Assembly: GCA_037501455.1 (NCBI GenBank)
Contig: CM074857.1
Location: 30,273,001 to 30,337,000 of the forward strand
Origin: Lantana camara
Taxonomy: Eukaryota; Streptophyta; Magnoliopsida; Lamiales; Verbenaceae
Length of the DNA: 64,000 nt
Reading direction: 5' to 3'
Position 1 is the first letter of the stretch, and each line of letters begins with the position of its first letter. Shown piece after piece: positions 43,865-55,650 of this stretch. The position numbers and the translations under genes are program-made. The notes under the pieces were generated by a model. The model searched no databases and was not told where the DNA came from. It worked only from the letters and a program-made list of their open reading frames with translations.

Positions 43865-45788
43865 TGTTGGAAAACAGGAATCAGAAAGTAGCGGAAATTT
43901 AAAAATTTTCAAACAAAAGGATCGAAACTAGCAATCGCGAATCCGAATTCGTAGAGATTAGAAACTTACTTTTCAATAATCTTTCTTGAAGCGTTTCAAG
44001 TCACCCAAGAACGCTCTTCTCACAACTTGATCCCCTCTCCTTGGTAAAGCTCGAATCTTCAAAACTTCTAACTTGAAGCTCTCTAGAGATAGTCCACCAA
44101 CTTGACTACAATCTAACTAGTAAGGATGTTAGTTCTCTAGTTAGTGTTTAGGCTTGACCTAGGGTTTATTTTATCTTTGAGAAAGAATGGCGTTCAACAC
44201 ATGAACCAAAAGAAAATCGATCAGCCCTAAGGGGAGCTCGAGCTCCCCTATATATAGGAGAGGGGCGGCCGATCCTAGTCCTTATGGAGTAAGGATTTGG
44301 TCCCTCTCTCTTATTACTTGATCATCAAGTAATTTTAAACTTTGACTTTGAATTCTAATTCAAATCAACTTTTAAGAGAGCTAAAATATCCAAACCCTTT
44401 TGGATAATATTATACTTTATTTATTAATAAATAAATAACTTATTTCTTTAATTAATTAATTCACAATTAATTAAATAGATTAATTTTTCCAAAATAAGAC
44501 TTTCATTCTAATTTAAAATTAAACCAAAGTCTATTAAATAATTAACACATTAATTATTTCATACATAAATAAATATACAAGCACATTGCACACGTGTCCA
44601 TATAGGACACGTGTTATGCACGTGACGTCCCCACATGTGTGCTTTACACGTGTGGAACCCCTTTGGCCCGATTAACTCGTTTAATCATTTTAAAGCCTTA
44701 ATTCATGTAACCAAGTTCCTCTAGGTTCTCAATTCAATTAGCAGTGACCCTAATTAATTAATTCACTAATTAATTAATCAGTCCACAGATTAAACGACCA
44801 TAGTCTAGCGACAGGTGTTTAACCACTAGCTGAATTGGAATGTATCGATTCGACAGAATCTTTAAGTCATTGATTCATGTGAGATACAATCCTCCTACTT
44901 ACTATCTCTCAACCAAGATCTAGGGTAAGAGAATAATCTGAACCCTAATAATCTGGTCTTAAAGCTAAGTGCATTTCATATCCATTTGATCTCAATGCAA
45001 GAAACCCTTTTCTTGATGTCTTGATCTACTGCCTTGGCCAAGGACTCTATATGGCATATGAATGACTTACACAATAAGAGATCACCTTGCAAATGCAAGT
45101 GTAGGTCCTTTCTTGATTCTCATTCACTTTCATGAGTCACTTGTGCAGTCCCAGCATAAGCCTTGAATCAGTTGTCTATGGCGACACCCTTTAAAGCTTA
45201 TACCTAAGACTACAGAGTTAACTCATAAAGCGACATGGAACCTCAAGTCTAAGGATTAATTAATCACATCAATGACTCGTGAGATATTTTCTAATCAGGA
45301 AGTTTCCATTTCCTGAAATAGAAGCTTTCTTTCCCATTTAGGAATCTTCTCACACGGGGCACCTCAGTGAACTTACTTATTAAAGTAAGCACCCTCATGT
45401 ATCACGCACGTATCAACTATACACTTTGCACCTCCATGAAACAAGGTGGTCCTTCTTAAGGGCGTGATCCCACAAGCAAGCCTTAGAGGAGTCATGTTGA
45501 CACTCCCACAGTCGGTAGGACTCATCGGCTTGGAGTATTTTACTAATCATGACTTATGTGATATAGGGCTCGTTTCATGAACCATTTCACCTAAATGGTA
45601 GAGTCCTAAAGTCATCAGGATTTGGGGAGTTCTCATACATGCACAGCTAAAGTAAACGCATACCAAACAAGAGCATATAAAGAAGTGTTGCCTTAATTCG
45701 TTATTTTATTCAAAGATTTTCTGAGATTACAATAAGGAAAAGTACAAAGCGGATATATAATCGGCTTTCTAGTGCACTATTCCTAACA
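43865..45788 (-). repeat. Copia 3' LTR
   Basis: 1924 bp, closely matching 51478-53413. The main length difference is a small insertion in the other copy near 52330. It contains CCTATATATAGG (44247-44258), a self-complementary TATA-like promoter. Confidence 0.93.
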
Positions 45789-46208
45789 ATCTCCCACTTG
45801 CCCGTCAAAGTCATTCTAAAGCTACTCTAAGTCCCATCTTCTGAAGATGAACTTGGAAAGCTTCTCGACTAAGGGGTTTAGTAAGTGGATCTGCCACTTT
45901 CTCTGCTGATGCGACCCTCTCAATTTGCACATCTCTTCTTTTGATAATATCATGGATTAGGTGATACTTCTTCATAATGTATAAGGATTAGGTGATACTT
46001 CCTCATAATGGATAAGGATTAGGTGATACGGATTAGGTGATACTTCCTCATAATATCATGGTCGAGTGCATAACATTGCATACATTATGCTACCTATTGC
46101 TGATGCATAATGTGTATGAGTCATTCTTTCCTTCTCAAGGTTAGTCTTAGGACACATCTTCTTATAAAGACATGTTCCTACACTCATAGGAAGGTTCTTA
46201 ACCTTTTC
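45789..46208 (-). pseudogene. Copia RNase H remnant with internal deletion
   Basis: After the RT frame the minus strand still encodes YASAIGSIMYAMLCTRPD, the usual RT/RNase H border. It then jumps into three imperfect copies of a block with GAGGAAGTATCACCTAATCC (46050-45958). It resumes with the RNase H end (DIIKRRDVQIERVASAEKVA, DPLTKPLSREAF) and a TGA before the polypurine tract. About 150 codons are missing at the repeat junction. Confidence 0.8.
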
Positions 46209-46949
46209 TTACTCCATATTGAATCTCTTCAATACTTTGTCAATGTACATCGACTGTGATAGTCCTATTAACCTTCTAGATCTATCTCGATAGATTTTAA
46301 TTCCAAGGATATAGGACGCATCACCAAGATCTTTCATATCGAATTGGTTCGATAACCATAACTTAGTCACTTTCATATCATCCTTCGAATTCCCAATAAG
46401 AAGGATGTCATCAACATACAGTACTGAGAATTGCACTGAGGTCTCCAATTCCTTTCTATACACACATGATTCATTCGAAATTTTAATGAAGCCAAACGTT
46501 TTGGCTTATTCATCAAATCGAATGTTCCAATTCCTAGAAGCCTGTTTCAATCCATAGATTGATCTTTGGAGTTTGCAAACCTTTTGCTCACTCCCACTGA
46601 ATGTGAAACCTATGGGTTGCTCCATATAAATGTCTTTATCAATGTCACCATTGAGAAAGGCAGTTTTCACATCCATTTGCCATATCTCATAGTCATAATA
46701 TGCAGCAATGGCAAGCATGATCCGAATAGACTTTTGCATTGCAACAGGTGAAAAGGTTTCATCAAAGTCCACGCCGGGTCTTTGAGTGAATCCTTTTGCA
46801 ACCAGTCTTGCTTTATAGGCTTCAATGCTTCCATCAACTCTAAGTTTTCTCTTAAAGATCCATTTACAACCTATGGGTTTGACCCCATCAAGCAAATCTA
46901 CCAAGGTCCAAACTTGGTTGGAGTTCATGGAATCCATTTCGAATTTCAT
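46209..46949 (-). pseudogene. Copia reverse transcriptase (two in-frame stops)
   Basis: A single frame with stops at 46506-46508 and 46209. It contains CKWIFKRKLRVDGSIEAYKA, RLVAKGFTQRPGVDFDETF, WQMDVKTAFLNGDI, LQRSIYGLKQASRNWN and the catalytic SVLYVDDILLIG (RVT_2). It continues in frame from the gag-protease-integrase part at 47130, so the whole was one polyprotein. Confidence 0.92.
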
Positions 46950-47129
46950 GGCTTCTATCCACTGTTCAGAGTCAGAATCTGAAAGTGCCTCCTCATATGT
47001 TAGAGGATCATTATCCTTTTGAGAGATCTGATGGAAGAATCCATACCATCTCTCCGGCTGTCTAGGAGTGCGTTCAGAATGCCTTAGAGGAGGATTTACG
47101 TGTGTATCGAAATTCGTGATTGGTTGTGG

Positions 47130-49349
47130 TTAATCAGAAGGGGATGTTTCTTCAGTGGGTGGCGTGGGGTCACTTTGTACTTCCTCTAATTCTATGATCT
47201 TGCCTTTCTTTTCTTTAAGGAACGGTTCCTCAAGAAAAGTAGCATTTTTGGAAACAAACAACTTTTGCTCAGATTGATTATAGAAGTAGTATCCTATGGA
47301 TTCCTTAGGATAACCTACAAAGTAGCATAAGTTAGAACGAGATTCTAACTTATCTCCCACTGTCCTCTTCACGTAAGCAGGACAACCCCAAATTCTTAAG
47401 TAAGAATAACTAGGGAGTTTACCATGCCACATTTCATAGGGCGTTTTAGGGACTGACTTAGAGGGAACTAGATTCAAAATCTTTGCTGCACTTTCTAGGG
47501 CATAACCCCAGAAAGAAGGTGGTAAGTCAGTGAAACTCATCATGGAACGAACCATATCGAGTAGAGTTCGATTCCTTCTCTCAGAAACTCCATTGAGTTG
47601 AGGAGTTCCCGGAGGGGTCCACTGAGAGATAATCCCATTATCTTTGAGATGATTAAGGAATTCTTCACTAAGATACTCGCCTCCTCGATCAGATCGAAGT
47701 GCTTTGATCTTGTGACCAGTTTGGTTCTCAACCTCCTTTTGAAATTCTAGGAATTTCTCAAAAGCTTTAGATTTATACTTCATTAAGTATACATAACCAT
47801 ACCGACTAAAGTCTTCGGTAAAGGTTATGAAATACTGATGATTGTTTCTTGTGCTTACACTAAGCGGTCCACAAACATCAGAATGGATCAAATCCAAGAC
47901 CTTAGTGGCACATTCCACAGTTCCTTTAAAAGGAACTTTGGACATCTTTCCTTTGAGACAAGATTCGCAAGAAGTCAACTCTTTGAGATCATTTTCAGAG
48001 AATGATCCTAAAGTGTTTATCTTGATAATTCTGTTCTTGGAAATGTGTCCTAATCTAGCGTGCCATAAGGGAGCTGAAACTTTGTCATCTCTCTTACGTT
48101 TAGTTTCTCGCTGTATATTCATAATATTGATATTTTGAGTTAGATAAAGTCTATTACTTAGAGTACAGATGTGAACGGAAGAGTTGTCCTGTTTGATAAA
48201 ATATTTACCATTCTTAATATAAGTTTCATAACCTTCATAATCTAAAATTGAAACTGAAATTATATTACGAATAATGCTCGGTACATAAAGGACTTTATTT
48301 AAAACTAACTCAAAACTACCTAAATCTAATCTAATTGTGCCTAAAGCTCGAGCTTCAACATTTGAGCCATTGCCGATCTTCAAGACACATTCTCCTTCTC
48401 TGAGTTGTTGGACTTCATTTAGCATCTGTACATCATTACAGATATGAGCTCCACAACCGGTATCAAGTACCCAAGAACTAGAATTAATAGAAAGATTTGC
48501 TTCAACGAGAAACATACCTTTCTTCAGAGTAGCCTTGTACTCTGGGCAGTTTCTCCTCAAATGTCCCGCTTTGCCACAATGGAAGCAAACATCCTCTTTC
48601 TGATCACGCTTCTTCTTTTGGGTCTTCCCCTTCGAAATGCCACCAGTGGGCCTAAGGGGTTTCTTCTTCTTCTTTTGGGCTTTCTTGCCCTTACCTTTAG
48701 AAGGCCCAGAAGAGGAAGATGGAGCATTCACCATCAAAACCTTATTGTTCTTCTTGATCGTGCTTTCAGCAGTCACAAGCTGACTAATCAGCTCAGCTAC
48801 AGTAGCACCAACATGATTCATATTGAAGTTAAGGACAAATGGGTTGAATGATGGTGGGAGCGAGGCTAGCAACAAGTCCACTGAAAGCTCATCTTTCAGT
48901 GGCACGTCCATGGAAGCAAGTTTCTCAGTAAGGGCGAGAAACTTGAGTCCATATTCATGGACACTTGAACCTTCCCTCATTCTTAGATAGAACAATTCCT
49001 TTGAAGTGTTATACCTTGTAACACGTTCATGAGGGCGGTAAAGTTGCTCTAAGTGGTCGTAAATCTCCCAAGCAAATTCCATGGCCTCATGTTGCCTTTG
49101 CAAGTTCAGAGACATGTTAGCCAACATAAGGCAACGGGCTTGGAGATTATCATCCTTCCACTTCTGGATCGCGTCCCGCTCGGCCTGAGTGGGAGACTCC
49201 CCTTCGGGACTAGGCTCCCCTTCGAAGAGAACATAAGTTCTCTTCTCAGAATCTAAAATGATTTTCAGATTCCTTAACCAATCAGAATAGTTGGGACCAG
49301 TCAACTTGTTTGACTCGAGGATCGATACAAGAGGGTTTTTGGTTGCCAT
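47130..49349 (-). CDS. Copia gag-protease-integrase polyprotein (739 codons)
   Basis: Starts MATKNPLVSILESNKLTGPN. A UBN2-type gag (about residues 10-225) is followed by a Lys-rich stretch and the zinc knuckle CFHCGKAGHLRRNC (about 255). Then come protease WVLDTGCGAHIC, the pre-integrase LWHARLGHISKNRI, and the integrase core with LIHSDVCGPLS, ALRSDRGGEY and PQLNGVSERRNRTLLDMV. It ends in the acidic region after integrase at a TAA that breaks the polyprotein before RT. It would act in the cytoplasmic virus-like particle of the retrotransposon. The open part is long, showing a fairly young insertion. Confidence 0.95.
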   Translation of the reverse strand: MATKNPLVSILESNKLTGPNYSDWLRNLKIILDSEKRTYVLFEGEPSPEGESPTQAERDAIQKWKDDNLQARCLMLANMSLNLQRQHEAMEFAWEIYDHLEQLYRPHERVTRYNTSKELFYLRMREGSSVHEYGLKFLALTEKLASMDVPLKDELSVDLLLASLPPSFNPFVLNFNMNHVGATVAELISQLVTAESTIKKNNKVLMVNAPSSSSGPSKGKGKKAQKKKKKPLRPTGGISKGKTQKKKRDQKEDVCFHCGKAGHLRRNCPEYKATLKKGMFLVEANLSINSSSWVLDTGCGAHICNDVQMLNEVQQLREGECVLKIGNGSNVEARALGTIRLDLGSFELVLNKVLYVPSIIRNIISVSILDYEGYETYIKNGKYFIKQDNSSVHICTLSNRLYLTQNINIMNIQRETKRKRDDKVSAPLWHARLGHISKNRIIKINTLGSFSENDLKELTSCESCLKGKMSKVPFKGTVECATKVLDLIHSDVCGPLSVSTRNNHQYFITFTEDFSRYGYVYLMKYKSKAFEKFLEFQKEVENQTGHKIKALRSDRGGEYLSEEFLNHLKDNGIISQWTPPGTPQLNGVSERRNRTLLDMVRSMMSFTDLPPSFWGYALESAAKILNLVPSKSVPKTPYEMWHGKLPSYSYLRIWGCPAYVKRTVGDKLESRSNLCYFVGYPKESIGYYFYNQSEQKLFVSKNATFLEEPFLKEKKGKIIELEEVQSDPTPPTEETSPSD

Positions 49350-51462
49350 TTCAAAACACGTAGAGAATCACAAAATCTACGACCTAAATGGTAAAACAGA
49401 GAACTAGTGAGCATGCTAAATTGTAACGATATACAAAAGATAAGGTCTTTAATCTAATATAGCTCCCACTGTTTTTCAAAGATCTATAATTCCCAAAGAT
49501 CTAAGAGGAACACGTTTCCCAATGGGTACTAAGATCCTAAGCATTTTACCTCGAACCCACGACTCGCGGACATTCTAAGTAAAACTCTAGGTAGGTACAA
49601 CTTACCAATTCTAACACCTTTAGAACTCTTAGTAATTATTTTTGCATCACCTATCTTTCAATATGGACCCACGACTCGTGCGACATCCATATTTACTTAG
49701 GCGTTAAGCTAGACCCATCAATCATAAGATCATGATCAAAACTTAGTTCGAACGACCCACGACTCGCGAACATCGCCCTTGCCAAAATTGACCACGAAAT
49801 ATTGATCATTTAAAATGATCAATTAGGTAACTAAGAACTAATAAGCTCCGCTAGCTATCCCACGACTCGCGGACAATAACTAGCTTCACTTACTAAACTT
49901 AATACCTATTGATGGAATGCTAGGAATTTAATTCAAAATTTGCATCTCGAATTAAACACCTATTGTTCGAAATTAGCTTAATATTTGACGGGAATTTTCG
50001 AATCAACCGAAGAGTTGTCCGGTTCGACCTCACCAACATATATGTTATCCAATTTTATTAGTCTTGATTAATGCAAGTACAATTAAATGCATTTCAAACA
50101 ACCACATAATTAGATAACATGTCCTAGCATGATACTAACATGAGATGATCATGAGTCTATCCTATCTTATGCGTGAAAAATGGGAGCCACTCCACTATCA
50201 TAATTCTAACATACATGCCACATAAACAGTTTATATCACATAAGGGAAAGTAGTAACAAAATACGAGCCCTATCTCTATTACATTCTCAATTGAGATTTC
50301 CCTCCCTAACATTTTGAGGGGTCTTCACTTATGGCCTCCTTGTTAATTAAAATGGTCCATCTTACTCCATGGGTGCATTGTCTCCAAAATGAAAATAAAA
50401 CCTCACCACCTATCTCTACTCTAAAAATAAAAGAAAAAGACATAAAGTAATAAGGCTCAATCTTCATATTGGCCTTAGACAATTACGCGGGGCATACTCC
50501 GGCCTCAAAAACAGTAATATAGAAAGCCACATAGTAAATCACATAACAGTACGCACATAAGTGAGGCTCCAACCTCAATTCAAAAACGCAACTATAGGGC
50601 TCCAACCCCAAATGTAAACCATCCATGTGCATAAATGTAAAGCATACAAAGACCAGTACCCATGAACACCTAACATGCTTTTGCGAGAATTCAAATTTAG
50701 CCAATAAATTAAAATTCCCGTTTCAAGTCCTAATGACTTAAAACACGACTTGATGCGAGTCTTATTTATAAAAGCTTTCAATAAATCCCAAATTACTAAA
50801 ACCAATGAAATTCCAATTAATTTCTGAAAATTAATAATTTTATTAAAGATGTAGTTCCCAAAATATAAACCGTTTCTATTTCCCAAAAATCCCAATTTTA
50901 AGTTTTATTCAAAATTAAAATAAATATTAATAAAACAATTTTTAATAATAAAAATTAAATTAAAATGAAAATTAAAATTGGGACTAGATTGCACGAAATA
51001 TAAAAACGGATTACGAGAAAAACGGGGCCCGTACGCAAAGAGGGTCGTGCAGGCGGCCCATCCGGCCACTTGCGGGCGTTGCCAGGTAGGTGCGCGGCCT
51101 CCCGCGCGGTTGCAGGAGGGACTGGGCGAGGATGCCCATGCGCACGCCTCGCGGCGGGCAGTGGTGCGCGACGCCTTTGCGCGCGGGGTTTCTGGTGTTC
51201 GTAATCCAGGCTTTTGGTTTCGTGTTTCCGTTCAAAAGCAAAACCAATCCAAGAAATCCAAAAAATAGTTTATACAGTTTCAAATCTAAAACAGTTTTTA
51301 AAAATAAATTTTAAAAAAACAGTTTTTAGAAACTTTCAGGAAAAATACAGTTTCGTAATTCAGGCTTTCTAAAACAGTTACAAATACTCAATCGCATCAA
51401 GCCTAAGAATTTCTACCAAATTCAGTTAAGTGGAGACGAATCAGAAACACGATTAACGAGGT
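49350..51462 (-). other. Untranslated leader of the copia element
   Basis: About 2.1 kb between the PBS and gag, without a gene. At 49555-49875 the phrase CCACGACTCG(C/T)G occurs four times about 90-120 bp apart. The distal part (51020-51190) is very GC-rich compared with everything around it. Long structured leaders are usual for this lineage. Confidence 0.7.
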
Positions 51463-51475
51463 GGCTCTGATACCA
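51463..51475 (-). promoter_or_regulatory. Copia primer-binding site (initiator tRNA-Met)
   Basis: The minus strand reads TGGTATCAGAGCC two bases after the 5' LTR end, the standard tRNA-iMet match for plant copia elements. Confidence 0.95.
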
Positions 51476-51477
51476 CT

Positions 51478-53413
51478 TGTTGGAAAATAGGAATCAGAAA
51501 GCAGCGGAAATTTAAAAATGTTCCAACAAAAGGATCGAAACTCGCAATCGTGAATCCGAATTCGTAGAGATTAGAAACTTACTTTTCAGTAATCTTTCTT
51601 GAAGCGTTTCAAGCCACCCAAGAACGCTCTTCTCGCGGCTTGATCCCCTCTCCTTGGTAAAGCTCGAACCTTCAAAACTTCTAACTTGAAGCTCTCTAGA
51701 GATAGTCCACCAACTTGACTACAATCTAACTAGTAAGGATGCTAGTTCTCTAGTTAGTGTTTAGGCTTGACCTAGGGTTTATTTTATCTTGGAGAAAGGA
51801 TGGTGTTCAACACATGAACCAAAAGAAAATAGATCAGCCCTAAGGGGAGCTCGAGCTCCTCTATATATAGGAGAGGGGCGGCCGATCCTAGTCCTTATGG
51901 ACTAAGGATTTGGTCCCTCTCTCTTATTACTTGATCATCAAGTAATTTTAAACTTTGACTTTGAATTCTAATTCAAATCAACTTTTAAGAGAGCTAAAAT
52001 ATCCAAACCTTTTTGGATAATATTATACTTTATTTATTAATAAATAAATAACTTATTTATCTAATTAATTAATTCACAATTAATTAAATAGATTAATTTC
52101 TCCAAAATAAGACTTTCATTTTAATTCAAAATTAAACCAAAGTCTATTAAATAATTAACACATTAATTCTTTAATACATAAATAAATATATACGCACATT
52201 GTACACGTGTCTATATAGAACACGTGTCACGCACGTGACGTCCCCAAACGTGTGCTTCACACGTGTGGAACCCCTTTGGCCCGATTAACTCATTTAATCA
52301 TTTTAAAGCCTTAACTCATGTAACCAAGTTGTTGTGTGTGACCCTCTGGGTTCTCAATTCAATTAGCAGTGACCCTAATTAATTAATTCACTAATTAATT
52401 AATCAGTCCACAGATTAAACTATCATAATCTAGCAACAGGTGTTTAACCCCTAGCTGAATTGGAATGTATCGATTCGACAGAACCTTTAAGTCATTGATT
52501 CATGTGAGATATAATCCTCCTACTTACTATCTCTCAACCAAGATCTAGGGTAAGGGAATAATCAGAACCCTAATAATCTGGTCTTAAAGCTAAGTGCATT
52601 TCATATCCATTTGATCTCAATCTAAGAAACCCTTTTCTTGATGTTTTGATCTAATGCCTTGGCCAAGGACTCCATATGGCACATGAATGATTTACACAAT
52701 AAGAGATCACCTTGAAAATGCAAGTGTAGGTCCTTTCTTGATTCTCATTCAGTTTCATGAGTCACTTATACAACCCCAGCATAAGCCTTGAATCAGTTGT
52801 CTAAGGCGACACCCTTTAAAGCTTATATCTAAGACTACAGAGTTAACTCATAAAGCGACATGGAACCTCAAGTCTAAGGATCAATTAATCACATCAATGA
52901 CTAGTGAGATATTTCCTAATATGGAAGTTTCCATTTCCTGAAATAGAAACTTCCTTTCCCATTTAGGAATCTTCTCACACGGGGCACCTCAGTGAACTTA
53001 CTTATTGAAGTAAGCACCCTCATGTATCACGCACGTATCAACTATACACTTTGCACCTCCATGAAACAAGGTGGTCCTTCTTAAGGGCGTGATCCCACAA
53101 GTAAGCCTTAGAGGAGTCATGTTGACACTCCTACTGTCTGTAGGACTCATCGGCTTGGAGTATTTTACTAATCATGACTTATGTGATATAGGGCTCGTTT
53201 CATGAACCATTTCACCTAAATGGTAGAGTCCTAAAGTCATCAGGATTAGGGGAGTTCTCATACATGCACAGCTAAAGTAAATGCATACCAAACAAGAGCA
53301 TATAAAGAAGTGTTGCCTCAATTCCTTATTTTATTTGAAGATTGTCTGTGATTACAATACGGAAAAGTACAAAGGGGATATATAATCGGCTTTTTAGGGC
53401 ACTATTCCTAACA
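51478..53413 (-). repeat. Copia 5' LTR
   Basis: 1936 bp, pair of 43865-45788. It holds a roughly 12-bp insertion (GTTGTGTGTGACC region near 52330) not present in the partner. Confidence 0.93.
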
Positions 53414-53418
53414 AGGGG

Positions 53419-53712
53419 CACCTGGGCTTGAGGCATGATCATATTGAGAATGGTTTCACCCTTGTGTTAATGGAGGGGTGCTCTCGAGGGGCAGCTTGGG
53501 AATAGTCCCGAGGGTTGAGCAGTGCCCGTAGGTGAAACCTCGCTCATACGCTCGGGAAGGCTAAGGTCCCTTGTGAAGATGGAACGGACATTTCCTCTAG
53601 GGAAATTCCCAATCACGAGGGAGGATGTGAAGTGTCCTTGAGGCACCACGCTGTGATGTGAGGATTGGTCCAAGTGTCGCTTATATGTCATGAGCGTAAT
53701 TTAGCCTCATCA
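53419..53712 (-). repeat. 3' LTR of the gypsy element, inner part
   Basis: Continues the LTR broken at 43864 and ends ...TAGCCTCATCA. With the outer part it gives an LTR of about 823 bp, matching the related LTR at 28-855 in length. Confidence 0.85.
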
Positions 53713-53728
53713 TTTGCCCCCCAATTTT
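53713..53728 (-). promoter_or_regulatory. Gypsy polypurine tract
   Basis: The minus strand reads AAAATTGGGGGGCAAA immediately before the 3' LTR, the priming site for plus-strand DNA. Confidence 0.85.
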
Positions 53729-54263
53729 GTAGTTCAAAGTAATGTGGAATGTAGAATTCGAAAACTTTTAAATCTCGAGGGTCATTCCTTGGCGGGGAAG
53801 CTGTGCGCTTGAGGATGTTGTTTTGAAGCCGCATTTAATGTAGTCATTTCACTCTGACCGCTCGAAGTGTAAAGTATTTAATGCTATTGGGGCGAGTGGG
53901 TGCACCTTTTCAGGAAACAGCGCGTGAATCTTGGGATGTGTACGACGGTTCGCAAAAGTGGGTAGTTACCCAGGCGGGAATGATTGCAACTTTTGAATTA
54001 ATTGCACAAATCCCACCAACTCTTTTCCTTATAAATAGGGATTTACCTTTATTCTTATTCTTTCTTGACGAAATCACTTCCAAAGCACTCAAGGACATTC
54101 AAAGACTTTCTCGCATTCTTCAGAGAACAACGAACACCTTCAAGCCTTCAAGCACTTTAGGTACTTTCTTGGTTCTTCACTGACTTCTTCCTTGCTAACC
54201 TTTAGATCAGTAAGTTCGCTTCTTCTTTACCCCCTCCGCCACTTCCATAACCCAGAATTAGCC

Positions 54264-55618
54264 ATGTCCAAAGAATTTATTGAAGCAATAGTGAGTGAGA
54301 TTGAGGATATGGCAAGCTCTAGTTCTCTCTCCCACAATCCTACCCCACACCACGAAACAATGGGGTAAATATTTGGCAAAGCCAGAGATGAAGATTTCGA
54401 TGCCACCGTGTTAGCCATGGAGGAGAGGAATCCCAGCGTGGTTGATCATCTCTTTGAAGAGATGAACTTAGTAATGGAGGCAGAGCGTCAAGGTGATACA
54501 TTGCCCTTGATGGAGAGTTCCATTAACCCTCAACGAAATACGGTGACTGTAGCCGTTCCGGGCCCCATTCTGGAGGAGATGGCCGGACCTTCAGAGGAGC
54601 CCCCTGCCAAGCACAGAAAGAGGACTAAAAAATCCAAGAAATCCACTGAGGGAGAAAGTTCTGGCATGCAGGCCACTGATAGGACCCCTAATGAAATTCA
54701 GAGCACCATATTCATGGGAGATTTGGTTACAATGAGATCTCCAAGATATTGGGATGAGCGATTCACATATCGGATTCCAACAGCGCATGAGAGGGCTAAT
54801 AACCCACCCCTCGGAAAAATGGTGGTATGCAGGGATGCAGTAGAAGTAGGGGGGTTAAGATTTCCAATTTCTATTCCAGTGGCGAGTATTCTCAATTGCT
54901 AGAAACTGAGCCCTTCTCAAATTGTCCCGAATGGATTAGCCCTCATCAATGCCTTTGTGATCTTGATGAAGTGCACTGGAAACGAGCCCTCAATCCATAA
55001 CTTTAATAGCCTTTTTCAGGTGACCCGCTCACCACGTTCATCCCCGAGGGTGGGCTTCTACTATGTTTAAGCAAAATCCAATTTGAGGTTGATAGATGCA
55101 CCTTCGACGTCATATGGCGCGGAGTGGAAGGAGAAATCCTTTTTTGTGAGGGCTCCCGAGGGTGACGATTTCAGCGTCCCACGAGAGTGGGTCATCCATG
55201 GAGAGGGGCCTCTCGTAAAGTCCCGTTTAGAGCCCCTATTCCCTTTATCATGGGCTCAGGATTTGGCTCTCGCGATGAGGAACACAGGTTGGCTCATTAG
55301 GGCCAAAGAATTGATGGATGACGAAGAGATTCTATTCCTTTGCAGGCTCATGAATGATCCTGACTGGAGTGCTAACAGGCCTACTCGGACTTTGGAAAGA
55401 GATGGTTAGATTCTAGGAAACTAACTTTAGATAGGATCACTAACTTTACCCCTTGTAATTTTTGATCAAGAAGGTCTGACCCTCGTCTTTTTCCTTTTTT
55501 TTTTTTTTTATATGTAGGCCCAAGCATCCTGATGGCAGGAAGAGGAGGTATGCGTGATGTGGCCGCGCTTCTGGACGCTCGGAGGCATCCTTAAAACCCA
55601 CAACAGCAGCAACAATAA

Positions 55619-55650
<32 letters not shown>

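Larger units (their letters stand above)
43865..53413 (-). mobile_element. Ty1/copia retrotransposon (Angela-like) inserted in the gypsy LTR
   Basis: Two LTRs, 43865-45788 (1924 bp) and 51478-53413 (1936 bp), both TGTTGGAAAA...CCTAACA. The target duplication is AGGGG (43860-43864; 53414-53418). The primer-binding site TGGTATCAGAGCC (51475-51463, minus) matches initiator tRNA-Met. The polypurine tract AAGTGGGAGAT lies just before the 3' LTR (45799-45789). One polyprotein frame on the minus strand is broken by three in-frame stops, and most of RNase H is deleted. Long LTRs and domain sequence suggest the Angela group; this was not tested with a tree. Confidence 0.95.

Noticed and set aside
46566..47022. 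Plus-strand frames opposite the copia RT
   Set aside because: Shadow frames of the minus-strand polyprotein.
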